From assembly GCA_015222965.1 (NCBI GenBank), contig JADFWF010000025.1, positions 1 through 10,714 on the forward strand: 10,714 bases of DNA, in the 5' to 3' direction. Both the position numbers and the translations under genes were made by a program. Shown here in pieces: positions 7,697 through 10,714 of this stretch. Within the stretch, counting starts at the first letter, position 1, and each line of letters starts with the position of its first letter. The notes beneath the pieces are model-generated. The model worked only from the letters and a program-made list of their open reading frames with translations, did not search any database and had not been told where the DNA came from. This stretch comes from Pseudomonadota bacterium (lineage in GTDB: Bacteria > Pseudomonadota > Gammaproteobacteria > SZUA-229).

Positions 7697-8665
7697 ATGC
7701 AAACATTATTTATCAGGGGCCCGTCTGCTACCGCCCGCATGGTGGTACTCGTCATTGCCTCTATCACATTGATGACAGTCGATCACCGCTGGCGTTCTCT
7801 GGAGTTCGCACGCAGCGCACTTTCCAATCTCATCTACCCTCTGCAATATACTATCGATCTACCGATTCAGCTATTTTACTGGGCTGATGAATCCTTCAGC
7901 ACGCAACAGGCCCTGCTAGAAAAAAATCGTGAGTTCGAAGCACGCCACCTGGAAAACAGGGTGCAATTACAAAAGCTGGACATCATCGAAAAAGAAAACG
8001 AACGCTTACGAAAATTGCTTAGCGCTATCCCTAAAACGACGGAACGCTTACTCATCTCAGAGATCATCAATGTTGATGTCGACCCGTACAGACAGCTGAT
8101 CATCCTGAACAAAGGCAGTAGCAATGAAGTCTACCAAGGACAGCCTATCATCGATGCCCAGGGCATCATGGGGCAGATCGTTCATGTAGGCCCGCTCTCC
8201 TCGACCGCGATGCTGATCACCGATGCCAGTCACGCCATACCGGTACAGGTTAACCGCACCGGATTACGTGCTATCGCTTTCGGTAGCGGCAAGACCGACC
8301 AGCTAAATTTACGCCACCTGCCGCACAGTGTCGATATAAAGGCAGGCGACTTACTCATCACATCCGGCCTGGGCGGCACGTTTCCGCCTAATTTTCCGGT
8401 AGCTATCATCAGCAAAGTTGAACGCCCGGCTGGTGAGCCCTTTGCCCTCATCGAAGCAAAACCACACGCGCAACTGGAAAAAAGTCGTGAAGTATTATTA
8501 GTATGGCGAAACAAAGCCGAAGAAACATCAGAAAAGAACGATGCCGCTGCTAACGATGAAACAGATAGTGAAAAAATCGACAGCAACCAGGAAAACGACT
8601 CAGGCAATAATTCAGGCACAGAAAAAAAAGTAAAACCGAACCAGCGCAGGGGCAACCGTGAATAA
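7697..8665 (+). CDS. mreC: Rod shape-determining protein MreC
   Basis: This 322-residue protein spans the inner membrane once and has a periplasmic scaffold that contacts PBP2 and other elongasome parts. The N-terminus IRGPSATARMVVLVI leads into one membrane segment at about 14-28, followed by VDHRWRSLEFARSALSNLIYPLQ (28-50), a typical MreC stretch. A coiled coil for dimerisation covers about 67-110 (LLEKNREFEARHLENRVQLQ and KENERLRKLL). The beta-domain part runs from about 118 to 270 with GIMGQIVHVGPLSSTAMLITD (156-176) and GDLLITSGLGGTFPPNFPVAII (217-238), both strongly conserved. Residues 271-322 are a low-complexity tail rich in Glu, Asp, Asn, Ser and Lys, ending in basic residues. The ATG follows AAGG by 7 bases. 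The gene lies 104 bp after mreB, a gap with nothing recognisable in it, and overlaps mreD. Confidence 0.96.
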   Translation: MQTLFIRGPSATARMVVLVIASITLMTVDHRWRSLEFARSALSNLIYPLQYTIDLPIQLFYWADESFSTQQALLEKNREFEARHLENRVQLQKLDIIEKENERLRKLLSAIPKTTERLLISEIINVDVDPYRQLIILNKGSSNEVYQGQPIIDAQGIMGQIVHVGPLSSTAMLITDASHAIPVQVNRTGLRAIAFGSGKTDQLNLRHLPHSVDIKAGDLLITSGLGGTFPPNFPVAIISKVERPAGEPFALIEAKPHAQLEKSREVLLVWRNKAEETSEKNDAAANDETDSEKIDSNQENDSGNNSGTEKKVKPNQRRGNRE

Positions 8666-9149
8666 GACTCTGCGCATCGGTTTAATAACCATCATCGGCG
8701 CATTCATGCTCGCCATCATGCCGCTGCCAGACTGGGCTGTCGAATACAGGCCCGACTGGGTAACACTGGTCCTGATCTATTGGGCGATGGCAACGCCAAT
8801 GAAGATCGGCGTCACCATGGCTTGGTTTGCCGGTCTACTGCTGGATGTTAGCTACGGTACATTGATGGGGCAGCATGCCGTCGGTATGGTATTGGTTATC
8901 TACGTTATACATATACAGCATCAACGCCTGCGCGTCGCTTCTCTACTACAGCAGGCGATAGTCATATTCATACTACTGTTAATAAAACAATTACTTTCAC
9001 TATGGGTTGATGGAATGTTAGGACACGCACCTGACAGCTGGTTATATTTTATGCCGACCGTTACCAGCACGATGTTATGGCCCTGGACTTATCTGATCTT
9101 GAGAGACTTGAGACGAAAATTCAGCGTTGAGAAACACCCTCAGTTTTAA
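8658..9149 (+). CDS. mreD: Rod shape-determining protein MreD
   Basis: This 163-residue polytopic inner-membrane protein belongs to the elongasome. About five hydrophobic segments are visible, at roughly 7-24, 33-62, 72-87, 96-116 and 128-148. Landmarks are YRPDWVTLVLIYWAM (30-44) with the family's Arg-Pro-Asp-Trp, and GLLLDVSYGTLMGQHAVG (59-76), the MreD signature. The start is GTG at 8658, supported by AGGGG 5 bases upstream and by an 8-bp overlap with the end of mreC, so translation is probably coupled. It is the last gene of the operon. No maf or rng gene follows, unlike in several other gammaproteobacteria, and I see no convincing terminator in 9150-9235. Confidence 0.95.
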   Translation: MNKTLRIGLITIIGAFMLAIMPLPDWAVEYRPDWVTLVLIYWAMATPMKIGVTMAWFAGLLLDVSYGTLMGQHAVGMVLVIYVIHIQHQRLRVASLLQQAIVIFILLLIKQLLSLWVDGMLGHAPDSWLYFMPTVTSTMLWPWTYLILRDLRRKFSVEKHPQF

Positions 9150-9235
9150 GCCTATCAAACAGAAAAAACTGTACGCCAACACATAAGCTGTCTGTTCTGG
9201 CCAACTTATGATTTCAGATAAAACATAGCAATGCG

Positions 9236-10081
9236 CTATTCCCGACAGTGCACCGGCAGAAGTCCAGGATCGATATCAACAGATCTGCATTGCCATACGA
9301 CATCGCCTTCAGCTTCAAGCGACGGGACATAGAACAGTGACTTACCATCTACTACCAGGTCTCCGGCAAATGTTATTTTTATGATGCCATCATCGAGCAG
9401 AGAGACGCTGCGCAGATTTTCGTAATAAGATTGTTCCAGACCACCGATATCATCGATCGTCGATGGTAAGCTGCCGTTTTGTACCACGTAGACCTCAACG
9501 TTGCTTCTGTATTTTTCGGCAACTGCTATGCCTGAATGAATTTTAGCTCTGGTTATATAATCATGATAAGAAGGAATAGCGATAGACGCCAGCATACCCA
9601 AAATCGAAACAACCACAAACGCCAGAATAATAAACAGGATGATTCCACTGGTGCCGCCATCTTCTGCAAGCATCCTGAGACGGGTCGCTTCATCGTTTGT
9701 CTGTTTTTTAACTTTTGATATCTTTGCGCTTACATGCCGATAATAAAATGCGTTGGCATACATGGGGACAACGATAAATACAGCCACTAGATAACCGATG
9801 GTAACGATATTTGCGGCCACCTCTGAAACAGGCATCAAAATTACTTCGATAATCGCTAGCGAGACCGGCAGCAAAAAAAACACCAGTGCGGCAAGCCACA
9901 TCTTGCGATAGAGCAGCCAGTAAAAAGTAACAAAAAAAGATGGCCAGTTCCATGTCGCGCCAATGCCTTTGCCATCAAACCGCTTAAAACATTTTAAATA
10001 ATAATCTTCATTCTTGAGACCAAGTGCCGCTTTATAATAGTCACCGGAGTTTGTTGTCGATACAGGATTTGTCTCTAACAT
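9236..10081 (-). CDS. DUF2628-like membrane domain fused to a type IV pilin-like domain
   Basis: The 281-residue product has two parts. Residues 25-115 (YYLKCFKRFDGKGIGATWNWPSFF, then a Trp/Tyr-rich stretch) resemble the DUF2628 family and contain about two to three membrane segments, at roughly 47-58, 62-83 and 90-110. A charged linker (115-141) follows. Residues 146-281 look like a type IV pilin: a hydrophobic helix ending VVSILGMLASIAIPSYHDY (157-175), helix ITRAKIHSGIAVAEKYRSNVEVYV, then a small beta domain with paired cysteines Cys265 and Cys279 near the C-terminus, as in the pilin disulfide loop. The Gly before the mature N-terminus and Glu5 of true prepilins are absent, so PilD-type cleavage is not expected. 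The protein is probably anchored in the inner membrane with an exported pilin-like head. Function is unknown. The ATG has GGGAG 8 bases upstream and lies 3 bp after the TrhA gene stop, so the two are likely one operon. Confidence 0.75.
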   Translation of the reverse strand: MLETNPVSTTNSGDYYKAALGLKNEDYYLKCFKRFDGKGIGATWNWPSFFVTFYWLLYRKMWLAALVFFLLPVSLAIIEVILMPVSEVAANIVTIGYLVAVFIVVPMYANAFYYRHVSAKISKVKKQTNDEATRLRMLAEDGGTSGIILFIILAFVVVSILGMLASIAIPSYHDYITRAKIHSGIAVAEKYRSNVEVYVVQNGSLPSTIDDIGGLEQSYYENLRSVSLLDDGIIKITFAGDLVVDGKSLFYVPSLEAEGDVVWQCRSVDIDPGLLPVHCRE

Positions 10082-10084
10082 GAC

Positions 10085-10714
10085 TTAATCTCCCGGCAAC
10101 ACATAAAAATACACCGAAATAAAATGACAGGCGCTACCGATCAAAACAAATACGTGGAAGATTGCGTGATTAAACTTTATTCTCTTAATACTGTATAAGA
10201 TCGCGCCTGTGGTATACGCCATTCCACCCGCGACCAGCCAGAACAAACCATCGGCAGATAAATTATCAATCAATGGCTCGATGGCAAAAACAATTATCCA
10301 GCCCATGAACACATACATCAATGTCGAGATGGCATCATATTTCCCGGTAAAATATAGCTTCAGTATTATCCCTGTGACCGCCATGCCCCAGGTAACACCA
10401 AAAACCACCCAGCCGGTAAAACCATTCAGTGTCACCAATGTAAAAGGTGTATAGGTTCCAGCGATAAGGATATAGATAGATGCATGATCAACGATCCTCA
10501 TCTTTTTTCTAAACTGGGGGTTTTTAGCACTGTGGTAGACGGTCGAAGCCGCATATAAAATCATGAGACTCACACCAAACACGCTATAACTCACGATATG
10601 CCAGGCGTTACCATAAATACTTGCATACCTGACCAGAAGCACCAGAGCGATCATACTCATCACAAAACCAAAAGCATGAGACATTATGTTGATTCTCTCT
10701 TCTGCGTGAGAATA
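10085..10714 (-). CDS. trhA: PAQR/hemolysin III-family membrane protein TrhA, 5' end beyond window
   Basis: This is a seven-helix membrane protein of the hemolysin III/PAQR family, linked in bacteria to membrane-fluidity homeostasis; the old hemolysin name is doubtful as a function. Counting from the first codon in the window, ASTVYHS (56-62) gives the helix-2 Ser and His, and RIVDHASIYILIAGTYTPF (73-91) is the core signature. HAIFHVFVLIGSACHF (183-198) has the His-x3-His of the last helix; these His and Asp residues form the family's metal site. An internal ATG at 10684 exists, but the frame stays open to the window edge and reads YSHAEERINIMSHAFG. This matches the usual YS-x2-EE-x2-N-x3-H-x-x-G start of the family, so the true start lies outside. 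Probably only a few residues are missing. It is followed after 3 bp by the pilin-like fusion gene. Confidence 0.9.
   Translation of the reverse strand, partial: YSHAEERINIMSHAFGFVMSMIALVLLVRYASIYGNAWHIVSYSVFGVSLMILYAASTVYHSAKNPQFRKKMRIVDHASIYILIAGTYTPFTLVTLNGFTGWVVFGVTWGMAVTGIILKLYFTGKYDAISTLMYVFMGWIIVFAIEPLIDNLSADGLFWLVAGGMAYTTGAILYSIKRIKFNHAIFHVFVLIGSACHFISVYFYVLPGD
10090..10094 (-). promoter_or_regulatory. Ribosome binding site of the pilin-like fusion gene
   Basis: On the minus strand GGGAG lies 8 bases before the ATG at 10081, within the last codons of the TrhA gene. It supports that start and translation linked to the gene upstream. Confidence 0.65.

Noticed and set aside
9182..9210. 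CATAAG/CTTATG inverted repeat after mreD as a terminator
   Set aside because: The stem is only 6 bp with a 17-base loop and no T-run follows, so it does not make a convincing terminator.

Overview
The window looks like a chromosomal segment of a gammaproteobacterium of moderate GC content. The evidence is the gammaproteobacterial-type MreB and MreC sequences and the gatC-gatA-gatB cluster facing away from mreB-mreC-mreD, an arrangement also known from Pseudomonas and other gammaproteobacteria. No rRNA, tRNA, transposase, integrase, phage gene or CRISPR array was seen. I cannot name a genus.

Layout, left to right. Positions 1-153 are non-coding and hold a partial copy of an interspersed repeat. 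Three small minus-strand genes follow, in the transcription order 1884 to 154: a nitrobindin-like heme-binding beta-barrel protein, a DUF4442 hotdog-fold protein, and an exported, probably outer-membrane, beta-barrel protein. Next is cyaY (frataxin, minus strand), bracketed by two unrelated palindromic repeats at 1922-2010 and 2373-2473. The minus-strand operon gatC-gatA-gatB (5779 to 2490) encodes the tRNA-dependent amidotransferase. A 763-bp gap at 5780-6542, rich in palindromic repeats, separates it from the plus-strand cell-shape operon mreB-mreC-mreD (6543-9149). Convergent to mreD are two minus-strand genes: a TrhA/hemolysin III-family membrane protein cut off by the right window edge, and 3 bp after it a protein joining a DUF2628-like membrane domain to a type IV pilin-like domain.

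Functionally the core is housekeeping. GatCAB makes Asn-tRNA and/or Gln-tRNA by transamidation, MreBCD organises the cell-wall elongation machinery, and CyaY serves iron-sulfur cluster assembly. The accessory interest lies in the pilin-like fusion protein, which appears to lack a prepilin peptidase site, and in at least four distinct families of intergenic palindromic repeat packed into the gaps. I found no convincing new multi-gene defence or metabolic system. Three start or end corrections matter: GatC starts at 5779, the heme-binding protein probably starts at 1884, and the TrhA gene runs through the right edge of the window.
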